Part shown: positions 34,261 through 43,704 of the stretch, one piece after another
Layout: every line of letters begins with the position of its first letter
How positions within the stretch are numbered: the stretch's first letter is position 1
DNA from: Acidocella sp. KAb 2-4
GTDB taxonomy: Bacteria; Pseudomonadota; Alphaproteobacteria; Acetobacterales; Acetobacteraceae
Reading direction: 5' to 3'
Assembly: GCF_020567705.1 (NCBI RefSeq)
Contig: NZ_JAJDJU010000010.1
Span: 1-64,000 of the forward strand
Length of the DNA stretch: 64,000 bases
The notes under the pieces: model-generated
Told to the model about the DNA's origin: nothing
Databases searched by the model: none
Seen by the model: only the letters and a program-made list of their open reading frames with translations
Position numbers and translations under genes: made by a program

Positions 34261-35691
34261 ATGTCGAACAACCTGAAATTCTACATCAACGGCCAGTGGG
34301 TGGACCCGGTTGCGCCGAACCGCATCCCGGTCATCGATCCCTCGACCGAGCAGCCCTTTACCGAGATCTCGGGCGGTTCCAAGGCCGATGTCGACAAAGC
34401 CGTGGCCGCGGCCCGCGCTGCCTTCAAGACCTTCTCCAAAACCAGCAAGCAATACCGGCTGGACCTGCTGAAGCGCTGCCTGGAGATTTACAACCGCCGC
34501 TACGACGATATCGCCGAAGCTTGCACGCGCGAGATGGGCGCGCCGCTCTCCTTCTCCAAGGAGGCGCAGGTCTGGGTCGGCCAGGGGCATTTCCAGGCGC
34601 TGATCGACAAGCTGGAGACCTTCGAGTTCTTCGAGACCCGCGGCACCACCCGCGTGGCGCTGGAGCCGATCGGCGTGTGCGGCCTCATCACCCCCTGGAA
34701 CTGGCCGCTGAACCAGATCGTCTGCAAGGTCGCCCCGGCCATCGCGGCGGGCTGCACCATGGTGCTCAAACCCTCCGAGATCGCGCCCACCAACGCCATC
34801 ATCTTCGCCGAGATCATGCATGCGGCCGGGGTGCCGGCGGGCGTGTTCAACCTCGTCAACGGCACCGGCCCGGATGTGGGGCAGAAACTGGCCGAACACC
34901 CGGATGTGGACATGATGTCCTTCACCGGCTCCACCCGCGCGGGCATCATCGTGGCGCGTGAATCGGCCAACACGGTCAAGCGCGTCTGCCAGGAGCTGGG
35001 CGGCAAATCCGCCAACATCCTGCTGCCGGACGTCGATCTTGACGACGCCGTGCGCAAGGGCATCGGCGCCTGCTTCATCAATTCCGGCCAGTCCTGCGAC
35101 GCCGCCACCCGCATGCTGGTGCCCCGCGCCCTGCACGACAAGGCGGCGGAGATCGCGGCGGATGAAGCCGCCAAGCAGACCACCGGCAACCCGTGGGAGG
35201 CCGGCACTGTGCTCGGCCCACTGGTCAGCCAGATGCAGTGGGACAAGGTGCAGCGCTTGATCAAGGCGGGCATCGACGAAGGCGCCACCCTGGCCTGCGG
35301 CGGCCTGGGCAAGCCCGAGGGGCTGAACCAGGGCTATTACGCAAAGCCCACCGTGTTCGCCAATGTGCAGCCGGGCATGACCATCGAGAAGGAGGAGATC
35401 TTCGGCCCCGTGCTCAGCATCATCCCCTATGACACGCTGGAGCAGGCCATCGAGATCGCCAACGACACCGTGTACGGCCTCGCCGCCTATGTGCAGAGCC
35501 AGGATCTGAACAAGGCCCGCGAGGTGGCGGCTGAAATGCGCGCCGGCTCGGTGTACATCAACTACCCCGATCTGGACTTCTTCGCCCCCTTCGGTGGCTA
35601 CAAGCAGTCCGGCAATGGGCGTGAATACGCCGATTTCGCGCTGCATGATTTCCTGGAGATCAAGGGCATCGTCGGCTACGGCAACCCGTAA
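34261..35691 (+). CDS. NAD(P)-dependent aldehyde dehydrogenase
   Basis: A 476-residue aldehyde dehydrogenase superfamily enzyme. It has ITPWNWPLNQI with the oxyanion Asn, the general-base Glu in QELGGKSANI, the nucleophile Cys in FINSGQSCDAATRM, and EEIFGPVLSIIPY. The ATG follows a strong AGGAGGAG. Its divergent position opposite a polyamine-type transporter suggests oxidation of an aminoaldehyde such as 4-aminobutyraldehyde, but that is inference; the ALDH family is broad. A strong hairpin lies after the stop. Confidence 0.87.
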   Translation: MSNNLKFYINGQWVDPVAPNRIPVIDPSTEQPFTEISGGSKADVDKAVAAARAAFKTFSKTSKQYRLDLLKRCLEIYNRRYDDIAEACTREMGAPLSFSKEAQVWVGQGHFQALIDKLETFEFFETRGTTRVALEPIGVCGLITPWNWPLNQIVCKVAPAIAAGCTMVLKPSEIAPTNAIIFAEIMHAAGVPAGVFNLVNGTGPDVGQKLAEHPDVDMMSFTGSTRAGIIVARESANTVKRVCQELGGKSANILLPDVDLDDAVRKGIGACFINSGQSCDAATRMLVPRALHDKAAEIAADEAAKQTTGNPWEAGTVLGPLVSQMQWDKVQRLIKAGIDEGATLACGGLGKPEGLNQGYYAKPTVFANVQPGMTIEKEEIFGPVLSIIPYDTLEQAIEIANDTVYGLAAYVQSQDLNKAREVAAEMRAGSVYINYPDLDFFAPFGGYKQSGNGREYADFALHDFLEIKGIVGYGNP

Positions 35692-35703
35692 CCCCACCCG
35701 CCG

Positions 35704-35727
35704 CCGCGCCGGGTTCGCCCGGCGCGG
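35704..35727. terminator. GC-rich hairpin with TTCG loop between convergent genes
   Basis: CCGCGCCGGG (35704-35713) and CCCGGCGCGG (35718-35727) form a perfect 10-bp stem closed by a TTCG tetraloop, 12 bp after the aldehyde dehydrogenase stop and just before the end of the opposite kinase gene. No T tract follows, so it may act as a U-less terminator or 3'-end stabiliser for both transcripts. Confidence 0.5.
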
Positions 35728-35733
35728 GGCCTC

Positions 35734-37128
35734 TCACCGCCAGGCTTTGGCGCGGCGCACCGCCTCGGCGAAGCGGTCGCGCCAGGGGGCGGAATCGGTG
35801 CCATCCGGCGCCACGATCCGCACCGCGCCGGGCCGCGCCACCTCGCCTCCCGCCGCCAGCGCCGCGCAGCCAAACGCGGTCAGCTCGTCGAATTCCGGGC
35901 AGGCGATCTCGCGCGCCAGCGCATTGGCCAGAAACCGCAGGAAGTAGCGGCTGCGGGTCAGCCCGCCATCCACCGAGATCCGCCCGCCCACCGGCACCCG
36001 GGCATCCATCGCACGCACCACCTCGGCCGTGCGCAGCGCGATCCCCTCGAGCAGCGCCTGGGCCAGATCGCGCCGGGTCGTCGCCGCGCTCATGCCCACC
36101 CACAACGCCGCGGCCGAGCGGTCCCAATGCGGGCAGGCCAGCCCCGAGAGCGCGGGCACGAAGGCCAGCCCCCGGCTGATCGCGGGCGGCGTCTCGAATT
36201 CATCCAAGTCCGCGAAGGACTCGAACAGCCCCAGGCGCTGCGCCCATTCCACCGCCGCCCCGGCATCGTACACGCCGCCATCCACGGCATAGGTGCTCAC
36301 CCCGCCGCGCCGCCACGCCACGGTGGGCAGCAGCCCCTGCTCGGGCGCGCGCACGATCTCGGCCCCCGTCACCGCCAGGGTGAAGGCGCCGGTGCCGAAG
36401 GTGATCTTGGCATCGCCCGGCGCGCGGCAGCCATGGCCGTACAACGCCGCCTGCTGGTCCACCACCGAGGCCCGCACCGGCACGTCGTCGATGCGCCCGA
36501 AATCCCCCACCGTGTCGCGGATCTCGGGCAGCGCCTCCATCGGCACGCCGAAAACCCGGCAGAGTTCGGCGTCCCATTGCCCGGTGGCGAGGTTCATCAG
36601 CGAGGTGCGCGAGGCGGTGGTGACATCGGTGGCGAACTCCCCGGCCAGCCGGTCGAGGAAGAAGGCGTCGGTGGTGCCCAGGCGCAGCCGTCCGGCGGCC
36701 AGGGCCGTGCGCGCGGCGGGGATGTTGCGCAGGATCCAGGCCAGTTTGCTGGCCGAGAAATACGCATCCAACGGCAGCCCGGCCCGCGCCAGCGTCTCGG
36801 CCTCCGCCCCGGTTTCGCGCAGCGCCTCGACCTCCGCCGCCGTGCGGTTATCCTGCCATACGATCACCGGGCTCAGCGCGGCGCCGGTCAGCTTGTCCCA
36901 GGCCAGGCAGCTTTCGCCTTGGTTGGCGATGCCGATCGCCGACGCTGCTCCCGCTGCGTCCAGACAGGCGCGGATATTGGCCAGCAGCTCCTCCGGATCA
37001 TGTTCCACCCAGCCGGGGCGCGGGTGGTGCTGCGCGTGCCGCACGGCGTGGACGATGCGCGCCTGCCCGTCCCGCAGCCGCAGCGCGCGCGTGCTGGTGG
37101 TGCCCTGGTCGATGGCGACGATGCTCAC
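35734..37128 (-). CDS. glpK: FGGY-family carbohydrate kinase, probable glycerol kinase
   Basis: A 464-residue sugar kinase. The N-terminal phosphate loop IDQGTTSTRALRLRDG and HPRPGWVEHDPEELL match glycerol kinase, as do VWQDNRTA and the C-terminal GRISVDGGLTRSRYFLRFLAN. It is shorter than typical GlpK (about 500) and departs from it in several conserved positions, so another polyol substrate is possible. The GTG start at 37128 overlaps the previous stop as GTGA. Being the last gene after two flavoproteins supports glycerol phosphorylation feeding a glycerol-3-phosphate dehydrogenase. Confidence 0.75.
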   Translation of the reverse strand: MSIVAIDQGTTSTRALRLRDGQARIVHAVRHAQHHPRPGWVEHDPEELLANIRACLDAAGAASAIGIANQGESCLAWDKLTGAALSPVIVWQDNRTAAEVEALRETGAEAETLARAGLPLDAYFSASKLAWILRNIPAARTALAAGRLRLGTTDAFFLDRLAGEFATDVTTASRTSLMNLATGQWDAELCRVFGVPMEALPEIRDTVGDFGRIDDVPVRASVVDQQAALYGHGCRAPGDAKITFGTGAFTLAVTGAEIVRAPEQGLLPTVAWRRGGVSTYAVDGGVYDAGAAVEWAQRLGLFESFADLDEFETPPAISRGLAFVPALSGLACPHWDRSAAALWVGMSAATTRRDLAQALLEGIALRTAEVVRAMDARVPVGGRISVDGGLTRSRYFLRFLANALAREIACPEFDELTAFGCAALAAGGEVARPGAVRIVAPDGTDSAPWRDRFAEAVRRAKAWR

Positions 37129-38324
37129 GGCACAATCTCCACCACCAGCTGCCGTGCCTCGCGCGGCGGGCGCATCTCGTCCAGCTCGATCAGGATGCGC
37201 CGCTCCGGCCGCGTGGAGATGCGCCGCTTATATAGCACGGCCTCCTCGGAGCTGACGCGCAACCGGCCCGAAATCGCGGCCTCGACCCGCAATTGCAGCC
37301 GCCCGCGCAGCGGCGTCACCCGCGCCAGACGCTGCGGCACCACGAATTTCACGCCCTCGCCCGCGACGATATTGATCGACTCCTCCATCGCCGGCAGTCC
37401 GCCCGCGAGATCATCGGCGATATACCCACCGATCGCCGCCCCTTCACGGAAGCTCCACCCGGCGGTTTCGATCGGGCGGAGCAGATTCCCTGCGGCGAAA
37501 TACGCGCCGTCCGAGCAGCGCCCATATTGGTCGATCACAGGGCCAAGGCTGCCGGGATCCAGCGCCAGATGGCTGAGCCGGGCGAGGCTGGCCTCGGGCA
37601 GGAACCGTCCGGTCAGCAGCACGCCGTCGCAGGTCAGCTCCCGCCCGCCGCGCAGCCGCACCGCCTCCACCCGGCCATGGCCCCGGATCTCTTCGATGCC
37701 GTCGTTGAAATAGGTGGGAATGCCGAGCAGCTTCGGGAACAGCCCGAGCGGCCAGCGCGCCACCGGGCGGGCCCCGGCCTCGACCACCGCTACCGGCCGG
37801 ATACCATGGCTCCGGCAGGTGGCCAGGGCTGAGAGCCCCACCAGCTCGGTGCCCACCACCACCGGACGGCGGAACGGGGCGAGCCCGTGCAGATGCACAT
37901 AGGCCTGCAAGGCGCCGGTGTTGAGCACGCCGAGCGGCCTGTCTCCGCCGACGAAGCGTGCGGCGCGCGGCGCCTCCCGCGCGCCAGTGGCCAGCAGCAC
38001 GCGCCGTGCGCGGATGGTGGCCGCGCCGTTGGGGGTGGCCGCCTGCACCACGCCGCCCGGCTGCAGCGCCGTCACCGAATATCGCGGCAGGATTTCCACC
38101 CCGGCTTCTTCCGCCAGGGCGGCGAGGCGGCGCGCATAGGCCGGGCCGGTGAGAATGCGCCCGAACTCCCGCAGGCCGAAGGGCGGATGCCCGCAATGGC
38201 GCGGCACGCCGCCCAGCACCGCCTCGCGCTCCAGGATCGCCACGCGCCGCACCCCGCGCGCCTTCAGCGTCAGCGCCGCCGCGATGCCCGCTGGGCCGCC
38301 GCCGATGATCGCCACGTCAAGCAT
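37125..38324 (-). CDS. NAD(P)/FAD-dependent oxidoreductase of glycerol-type module
   Basis: A 399-residue pyridine-nucleotide-disulfide-type flavoprotein. It has the FAD motif AIIGGGPAGIAAALTLKARG, the family segment GGVPRHCGHPPFGLREFGR, LLATGAREAPRAARF and a C-terminal domain (about residues 315-399) that starts KFVVPQRLARV. This wording matches the flavoprotein that accompanies GlpA-like dehydrogenases and glycerol kinase in other bacteria. It probably passes electrons between the dehydrogenase and a soluble or quinone acceptor. It overlaps the upstream dehydrogenase by 8 nt and the kinase by 4 nt. Confidence 0.75.
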   Translation of the reverse strand: MLDVAIIGGGPAGIAAALTLKARGVRRVAILEREAVLGGVPRHCGHPPFGLREFGRILTGPAYARRLAALAEEAGVEILPRYSVTALQPGGVVQAATPNGAATIRARRVLLATGAREAPRAARFVGGDRPLGVLNTGALQAYVHLHGLAPFRRPVVVGTELVGLSALATCRSHGIRPVAVVEAGARPVARWPLGLFPKLLGIPTYFNDGIEEIRGHGRVEAVRLRGGRELTCDGVLLTGRFLPEASLARLSHLALDPGSLGPVIDQYGRCSDGAYFAAGNLLRPIETAGWSFREGAAIGGYIADDLAGGLPAMEESINIVAGEGVKFVVPQRLARVTPLRGRLQLRVEAAISGRLRVSSEEAVLYKRRISTRPERRILIELDEMRPPREARQLVVEIVP

Positions 38325-39684
38325 GTTCTGCCCCCACCGCCAGCGGGTCGGCAAAGCGGCCGAGCGTGATCTCCGCCAGCCGCGCGTTGCAATAGAAGCC
38401 CTGGCAGCGGCCCATCCCGGCGCGGGTGCGCCGCTTCAGCCCGCCGTAATCCTGCGCGGGCAGCGGGCCGTCCAGCGCCGCCTCGATCTCGCGCTTCGTC
38501 ACCATCTCGCAATGGCAGACGATCTCGCCATAGCCGGGGCTTTGCCAGTCGCGCGGGCCATGCTCGGCCAGCCGCGGCGCCTGCGGCCAGAGGGGCGCGG
38601 CGGGCGCGGCATGCGGCCTGGCATAGAGCCGCCAGGCCTGTTGCGCCAAGCCCAGCGCCGCGGTCAGCCCGGTGGAGCGGATGCCGCCCAACACGATGTA
38701 ATGGCGCTCCGCCTCAACCCGCACGCGGTATTCCTTGCGCTCGGTGGCCGGGCGGATGCCCGCATACACGGCGGTCACCGGCATCCCCGCCAAAGCCGGC
38801 ACCAGCTCCGCCGCCTTGTCGGCCAACATGCGCAGGGTCGGCTCATCCACGGCGGCGCGCTCGCGCGACTCCTGTTCCTCCGCCGTCGGCCCCACCAGCA
38901 GATTACCAAACGCCGTGGGCGTGACCACGATCCCCTTGGTCCGCTCGGTGGGCACTGGCAGCAGGATGGTGCGCAGCAGCTTCGCCGCCGCCTTGTCGAA
39001 CACCACGAACTGCCCCTTGCGCGGCTTGATGCTGAAGGCGGTGGCGCCGGTCAGGCGCTCATCCACCACATCGCCATACAGCCCGGCGCAGTTGATCACA
39101 TAGGCGGCCTCCACCGGCCCGCCGCTGGTCTCCAGCCGCCACGCCCCATCCGCGAAGCGGCCGCCCAGCACCTCGGTATGGCGCCGCACCTCGCCGCCAT
39201 TGGCCAAAGCCTGCAAGACATAGGCGAGCGGCGCGCTCCACGGGTCGATGACATGTTCGCGCGGCACCAGCGCCCCGCCCAGCACGCGCCCGGAGAGTTC
39301 CGGCTCGCGCGCCAGCACCTCGGCGCGGGTCAGCAGCCGCACATCCGCCGCGCCATTGCCATGCGCCTGCGCGACAATCCCGGGCAGTTTCGCCAGCTCC
39401 TCCTCCGTCCAGGCGGCGACGATGGCGCCCGTCTCCAGCACCGGCAGGCGCAGCCGCTCGCGGATCTCCATGTATTCGGCGTAACCCGCCTGCATGCAGG
39501 CGAGTTCCAGGCTGTCCGGCGGCGCGTCGAACCCGGTGTGCAGGATGGCGCTGTTGCCCTTGCTGGCGCCGGAGAGGATATCGGCGCCCTTTTCCAGCAG
39601 CACCACCTTCGCGCCCTCCAGCACGAAGCGCCGCGTCACCGCGCAGCCGACGACACCGCCCCCCACAATCGCCACATCAAACAT
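38317..39684 (-). CDS. FAD-dependent oxidoreductase, GlpA-like, with C-terminal BFD-type [2Fe-2S] domain
   Basis: A 455-residue DAO-family flavoprotein that starts FDVAIVGGGVVGCAVTRRF. The FAD domain includes NSAILHTGFDAPPDSLELACM and YAGIRPATERKEYRV. The C-terminal 90 residues hold a bacterioferritin-associated-ferredoxin-like cluster site: CHC in EIVCHCEMVTKREIEAAL and a second pair in RAGMGRCQGFYCNARLAEI. The architecture matches anaerobic glycerol-3-phosphate dehydrogenase subunit A and related 2-hydroxyacid oxidases. Start at 39684 was chosen from the FAD motif; 39699 is an alternative. First gene of the three-gene operon. Confidence 0.8.
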   Translation of the reverse strand: MFDVAIVGGGVVGCAVTRRFVLEGAKVVLLEKGADILSGASKGNSAILHTGFDAPPDSLELACMQAGYAEYMEIRERLRLPVLETGAIVAAWTEEELAKLPGIVAQAHGNGAADVRLLTRAEVLAREPELSGRVLGGALVPREHVIDPWSAPLAYVLQALANGGEVRRHTEVLGGRFADGAWRLETSGGPVEAAYVINCAGLYGDVVDERLTGATAFSIKPRKGQFVVFDKAAAKLLRTILLPVPTERTKGIVVTPTAFGNLLVGPTAEEQESRERAAVDEPTLRMLADKAAELVPALAGMPVTAVYAGIRPATERKEYRVRVEAERHYIVLGGIRSTGLTAALGLAQQAWRLYARPHAAPAAPLWPQAPRLAEHGPRDWQSPGYGEIVCHCEMVTKREIEAALDGPLPAQDYGGLKRRTRAGMGRCQGFYCNARLAEITLGRFADPLAVGAEHA

Positions 39685-39749
39685 GCCGCCGAGCGTCATC
39701 CCGCCCTGTTGCGCTGTCAACCGCTTTTCCCCATAGCCAAAACGCCACG

Positions 39750-39764
39750 CGCAATTATATTGCG
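39750..39764. promoter_or_regulatory. Palindromic operator, probable Lrp/AsnC site
   Basis: CGCAAT-TAT-ATTGCG is a perfect 15-bp palindrome with AT centre, 27 bp before the Lrp ATG and 65 bp before the divergent flavoprotein gene. Lrp/AsnC regulators bind such 13-15 bp AT-centred palindromes and usually regulate themselves. Confidence 0.55.
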
Positions 39765-39791
39765 TACAAACCTGTCAGATATTGGGATTTT

Positions 39792-40283
39792 ATGCAGACC
39801 GAGACCGAAGCCCTCAGCCTCGATGAGATCGACCGGAAAATCATCGCCGAACTTCAGGCCGATGGCCGCATGACGAATGTGGAACTGGCCCGCCGCGCTG
39901 GCATTTCGCCGCCGCCCTGCCTGCGCCGCGTGCGCCGGCTGGAGGAGGCCGGCTACATCCAGGGCTATCACGCGCAGACCGACGCGCAGAAGCTCGGCTG
40001 GCAGATCTCCTTTTTCGTCATCGTCGGGCTGGAGAGCCAGAAACATTCGGTGCTGGAGGCGTTCGAGGCCCTGGTGGCGACCTGGCCGGAAGTGCGCGAA
40101 TGCCACATGATCCGTGGCGGCGGCGATTTCCTGCTGCGCCTGGTGGCGCGCGACGCCGCGCATGAAAACCAGCTCACCGCCCGCCTCACCAACGCCCCCA
40201 ACGTGGCCAAGGTGCAGACGCTGCAAACCATCCGCACCAGCCGCGCCCTTACGGGTGTGCCGATGGACAAGCCGAATGGGTGA
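39792..40283 (+). CDS. Lrp/AsnC-family transcriptional regulator
   Basis: A 163-residue regulator. The N-terminal helix-turn-helix LDEIDRKIIAELQADGRMTNVELARRAGISPPPCLRRVRRL is the Lrp/AsnC type, followed by the ligand-binding alpha-beta (RAM) domain with GYHAQTDAQKLGWQISFFVIVGLE and ECHMIRGGGDFLLRLVARD. It probably responds to an amino acid. It is divergent from the glycerol-type operon and has a perfect palindrome in its promoter, so it may control both. It overlaps the start of the next gene by 8 nt. Confidence 0.9.
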   Translation: MQTETEALSLDEIDRKIIAELQADGRMTNVELARRAGISPPPCLRRVRRLEEAGYIQGYHAQTDAQKLGWQISFFVIVGLESQKHSVLEAFEALVATWPEVRECHMIRGGGDFLLRLVARDAAHENQLTARLTNAPNVAKVQTLQTIRTSRALTGVPMDKPNG

Positions 40284-41187
40284 GTTGGCGGTCCTGCTCG
40301 CGGCGCTGGCGGTGGGGCTCGCCTGCCGGATCATCCCCGCGCAACTGCCTTACGTCTTTCCGTTCGTGTTCAACCCGCTGGAATTCCTCGGCTGCTGGTT
40401 GGTGGCGCTGTGGTATTGGCGCGGGCTGCGGCGCGCGCCGGTGCGCCCCAGCCGGCTGCGGCAAGCGTTCTTCCTCGCCGGTCTGGCCGGGATTTACTTC
40501 GTGCTGCAAACGCATTTCGAATATGTCTCGCAGCATATGTTTTTCCTCAACCGGGTGCAGGCGGTCACGCTCGGCATGGCCGCGCCATTCGGCATCGCCA
40601 TCGGCTGGATGGGCGAGGTGCTGGCGCTGGGCGCGCCGGGCTGGGTGGTGCGCGCCGCCGCCGCCGCCTGGGCGCGGCTGCGCTGGCTGAGTCATCCGGT
40701 GCCGGCCACCCTGATTTTTCTCACCAGCACCGATCTCTGGCTGATCCCGCCCGTGCATTTCGCCGCCATGCTCAACCCGCGGCTTTACGCGGTGATGAAC
40801 ATCTCCTGCCTGCTTGGCGGGCTGCTGTTCTGGCTGATGGTGCTGGACCCGCGGCCCAAACCGCCCGCGCGCTTTGGCTATCTCACCCGCGCGGCCACCG
40901 GGTTCCTGGTGATGTTTCCGCAGATCGCGGTGAGTGCCTACATCGCGCTGTCAACGGTCGATCTCTACCCGTTTTACACGCTGTGCGGACGGTTGATCCC
41001 GTCGATCTCAGCGACAAACGACCAGATGCTGGGCGGGCTGATCCAGTGGATTCCGCCGGGGATGATGAACACCGCGGCGCTGGTCATCGGCCTGAATTCG
41101 CTGCGTCTGGCCGAAGCCGAGGCGGATAAGCATTTCGTGCCCCCGCCAGGGGCGAAAATCTATGAGGCGAAATGGACCGGCAGGTAA
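40276..41187 (+). CDS. Caa3-type CtaG family membrane protein (oxidase assembly)
   Basis: A 303-residue multi-pass membrane protein of the Caa3_CtaG family, described as a copper-dependent assembly factor of cytochrome oxidase. About eight hydrophobic helices are visible. Conserved His/Met features are HFEYVSQHMFFLNRVQAVTLGMAAPFGI and STDLWLIPPVHFAAMLNPRLY. It is unrelated to Cox11, which is also called CtaG in proteobacteria. The ATG at 40276 overlaps the Lrp gene. Being 18 kb from the oxidase operon, its link to oxidase assembly is inferred from family. Confidence 0.75.
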   Translation: MGELAVLLAALAVGLACRIIPAQLPYVFPFVFNPLEFLGCWLVALWYWRGLRRAPVRPSRLRQAFFLAGLAGIYFVLQTHFEYVSQHMFFLNRVQAVTLGMAAPFGIAIGWMGEVLALGAPGWVVRAAAAAWARLRWLSHPVPATLIFLTSTDLWLIPPVHFAAMLNPRLYAVMNISCLLGGLLFWLMVLDPRPKPPARFGYLTRAATGFLVMFPQIAVSAYIALSTVDLYPFYTLCGRLIPSISATNDQMLGGLIQWIPPGMMNTAALVIGLNSLRLAEAEADKHFVPPPGAKIYEAKWTGR

Positions 41188-41191
41188 GGAA

Positions 41192-41223
41192 AATGCCGCC
41201 TTCTGCGGAGAGAAGGCGGCATT
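41192..41223. terminator. Bidirectional intrinsic terminator, first hairpin
   Basis: AATGCCGCCTTCT (41192-41204) and AGAAGGCGGCATT (41211-41223) form a perfect 13-bp stem with a 6-nt loop between the convergent ctaG-like and ndk genes. Read on the minus strand (after ndk) it runs into TTTTCC, the better U tract. Confidence 0.75.
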
Positions 41224-41245
41224 CCAGACGCGCTTGAAATGATAT

Positions 41246-41271
41246 CCGCCGCTTTCGTCAAAAAGCGGCGG
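41246..41271. terminator. Second hairpin after ndk
   Basis: CCGCCGCTTT (41246-41255) and AAAGCGGCGG (41262-41271) form a 10-bp stem with a 6-nt loop 7 bp after the ndk stop. With the hairpin at 41192-41223 it forms a tandem barrier between convergent genes. Confidence 0.6.
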
Positions 41272-41277
41272 CGTGCC

Positions 41278-41703
41278 TCAGGCGGCGATAATCTCGATCT
41301 CGGCGAAGAAGAAGGCGATTTCCTGCGCCGCGGCTTCCGGGGAGTCGGAGCCATGCACGGAGTTCGCCTCGATCGACTCCGCGAACTCGGCGCGGATGGT
41401 CCCGGGGGCGGCGTTCGCTGGGTTGGTGGCGCCCATGATGTCACGGTTCTTGGCGATGGCGTTCTCGCCATACAGCACCTGCGCGACCACCGGGCCGGAG
41501 GTCATGAACTCGACCAGATCGTTGAAGAACGGGCGCTGGGCATGCACGGCGTAGAACGCCTCGGCCTGGGCGCGGGTCAGGTGCAGGCGCTTGGTCGCCG
41601 CGATCATCAGCCCGTTCTCCTCGAACTTGGCGTTGATCTTGCCGGTCAGGTTGCGGCGGGTGGCGTCGGGCTTCAGGATGGAGAGGGTGCGTTCAATGGC
41701 CAT
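41278..41703 (-). CDS. ndk: Nucleoside diphosphate kinase
   Basis: A 141-residue enzyme equilibrating nucleoside di- and triphosphates through a phosphohistidine. The N-terminus [18 protein letters not shown], the [19 protein letters not shown] segment and the active-site His in [12 protein letters not shown] are all canonical, and the length is standard. The ATG at 41703 is used because it begins the family start; a long antisense-type frame continues upstream through the ABC-F gene and is ignored. The gene is divergent from ABC-F and followed by tandem terminators. Confidence 0.97.
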   Translation of the reverse strand: MAIERTLSILKPDATRRNLTGKINAKFEENGLMIAATKRLHLTRAQAEAFYAVHAQRPFFNDLVEFMTSGPVVAQVLYGENAIAKNRDIMGATNPANAAPGTIRAEFAESIEANSVHGSDSPEAAAQEIAFFFAEIEIIAA

Positions 41704-41793
41704 GATGGGTCTACCTGTTGTGAGAGCTTGCGCGCCCATTAGCCGGGCGAACAAGGCTGGGCAACCCCCGCCGCGCAGGATAGAGGTGCGGCC

Positions 41794-43662
41794 ATGAGCG
41801 TTTTGAGCCTCGAAGACCTCTCTTACAGCATCGCCGGACGGCCGCTGCTCGACCATGCCAGCCTGATGGTGGATGCCGGGCGGCGCATCGGGCTGATCGG
41901 CCGCAATGGCGCCGGCAAGTCCACGCTGCTGAAACTCATCGCCGGGCAGCTGCGGCCGGATGGCGGGTCCATCCGCCTCGGCAACCGGGTGCGGCTGGGC
42001 TATGTGGCGCAGGAGGCGCCGGGCGGCGAGATCACGCCGCTCGATGTGGTGCTCGCCGCCGACACCGAGCGCGCCGCCCTGCTCGCCGCGGCCGAGAACC
42101 CGGCCACCCAGGCCGAGCGCCTGGCCGAGATCCATGAGCGCCTGTTCGCCATCCAGGCGGATGCCGCCCCCGCCCGCGCCGCCGCCATCCTCGCCGGGCT
42201 CGGCTTTAACGAGGAGTGGCAGGCCCGCCCGATGTCCTCCTATTCCGGCGGCTGGCGCATGCGCGTGGCGCTGGCGGCGGTGCTGTTCTCGCAGCCCGAT
42301 CTGCTGCTGCTGGACGAGCCGACCAACCATCTCGACCTCGAAGCCACGCTCTGGCTGGAAGGCTATTTGCAGAAATTCCCCGGCGCCATCCTGCTCGTCA
42401 GCCATGACCGCCAGTTGCTCGACCGCGCGGTGGAGGCCATCGCGCATCTCGACCGCGGCAAGCTCACCCTCACCCCGGGCGGTTTCGCTGAATTTGTGCG
42501 CATCAAAACCGAGCGCGCCCTGCAACAGGCGCGCGAGGCCGAGCGCGTGGCCGCGCGGCGCGCGCATATGCAATCCTTCGTCGACCGTTTCCGCGCCAAG
42601 GCGACCAAGGCGCGCCAAGCCCAGAGCCGCCTGAAGGCGCTGGAGCGCATGCCGCAGATCGAGGCGGTGGTGGAGGAGCACGCCACCGAATTCTCCTTCC
42701 CCTCGCCCGAGGAATTGCCGCCGCCGATGCTCCAGCTCGACGGCGTGGATATCGGCTATGACGGCAAGCCGGTCCTCACCGGCGTCTCCCTGCGGCTCGA
42801 CATGGAAGACCGCATCGCCCTGCTCGGCCAGAACGGCAACGGCAAATCCACCCTGGCCAAGCTGCTGGCCGGGCGGCTTGCCGCGCTGCGCGGGCGGGAG
42901 TTTCGGGTGAAGGGGCTGCGCGTGGGCTATTTCGCCCAGCATCAGGAGGATGATCTGGTGCTGGAGGACACGCCCTATGACCATCTCGCCCGCGCCTTGC
43001 CGCAGGCCACGCCAACGCAGATCCGCGCCCAGGCGGCGCGCTTCGGGCTGGATGCCGACCGCGTGAACACCAAGGTCGGCGCCATGTCGGGCGGCGAGAA
43101 GGCGCGGCTGCTGCTCGCGCTGGCCACGCGCGACGCCCCGCATCTGCTGATCCTCGACGAGCCGACCAACCATCTCGATATCGACGCCCGCGACGCGCTG
43201 GTGAAGGCGCTGACCGCGTTCGAGGGTGCGGTGGTGCTGATTAGCCATGATCCGTATCTGGTGGATCTGGTGGCCGACCGGCTGGTGCTGGTGGCGGGCG
43301 GCAAGGCCACGCCGTATGAGGGCGACCTCGCCGCTTATGCCGCCTCGATGAACGAGCGCGCCGCCCCCGCGGCCAAGCAGGTGGAGGCGAAGAAAAACGA
43401 CAAGGCCGCCCGCGCCGAGGCGCGCGCCAAGCTCAGCGCGCTGCGCCAGGCGGCGAAGGCGGCGGAAAGCGTGCTGGCCAAGCTGCTGGCCGAGAAGGAG
43501 ACACTGGAAGCGCGGCTGGCGAGCGAGGAGATCTACACCCAGGCGAAGATGGCGGAACTGACCAAGGTGACGCAGCGCCTCGCCGTGGTGAAACGCGAGA
43601 TCGACACCGCCGAGCATCACTGGCTGGAGGCGCATACGGCGCTCGAAGACGCGGAGTTTTAA
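41794..43662 (+). CDS. ABC-F family ATPase (Uup/YheS-like)
   Basis: A 622-residue soluble protein with two ABC domains and no membrane segments. First domain: Walker [10 protein letters not shown], signature [14 protein letters not shown], Walker [13 protein letters not shown]. Second: [36 protein letters not shown]. Between them lies the P-site tRNA interaction motif region (about residues 240-300, rich in Arg, Lys and Ala), and the C-terminus (about 540-622) is a charged coiled coil. ABC-F proteins act on the ribosome; the coiled-coil tail suggests the Uup or YheS group. No antibiotic-resistance link is evident. Confidence 0.92.
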   Translation: MSVLSLEDLSYSIAGRPLLDHASLMVDAGRRIGLIGRNGAGKSTLLKLIAGQLRPDGGSIRLGNRVRLGYVAQEAPGGEITPLDVVLAADTERAALLAAAENPATQAERLAEIHERLFAIQADAAPARAAAILAGLGFNEEWQARPMSSYSGGWRMRVALAAVLFSQPDLLLLDEPTNHLDLEATLWLEGYLQKFPGAILLVSHDRQLLDRAVEAIAHLDRGKLTLTPGGFAEFVRIKTERALQQAREAERVAARRAHMQSFVDRFRAKATKARQAQSRLKALERMPQIEAVVEEHATEFSFPSPEELPPPMLQLDGVDIGYDGKPVLTGVSLRLDMEDRIALLGQNGNGKSTLAKLLAGRLAALRGREFRVKGLRVGYFAQHQEDDLVLEDTPYDHLARALPQATPTQIRAQAARFGLDADRVNTKVGAMSGGEKARLLLALATRDAPHLLILDEPTNHLDIDARDALVKALTAFEGAVVLISHDPYLVDLVADRLVLVAGGKATPYEGDLAAYAASMNERAAPAAKQVEAKKNDKAARAEARAKLSALRQAAKAAESVLAKLLAEKETLEARLASEEIYTQAKMAELTKVTQRLAVVKREIDTAEHHWLEAHTALEDAEF

Positions 43663-43681
43663 TCAAACTTTATGTTAGTTT

Positions 43682-43704
43682 AATTAACCATAAAGTGGTT
43701 AATT
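43682..43704. terminator. AT-rich hairpin between convergent genes
   Basis: AATTAACCA (43682-43690) and TGGTTAATT (43696-43704) form a 9-bp stem with loop TAAAG in the 41-bp gap between the ABC-F gene and the opposite kinase gene. The composition is unusually AT-rich for this window. No clear U tract follows on either side, so terminator function is uncertain. Confidence 0.4.

Noticed and set aside
41278-43635. 785-codon open frame on the minus strand across ndk and the opposite ABC-F gene
   Set aside because: Only its C-terminal part (from 41703) is real ndk; the rest is antisense to a clear ABC-F gene and has low-complexity, high-GC shadow composition.
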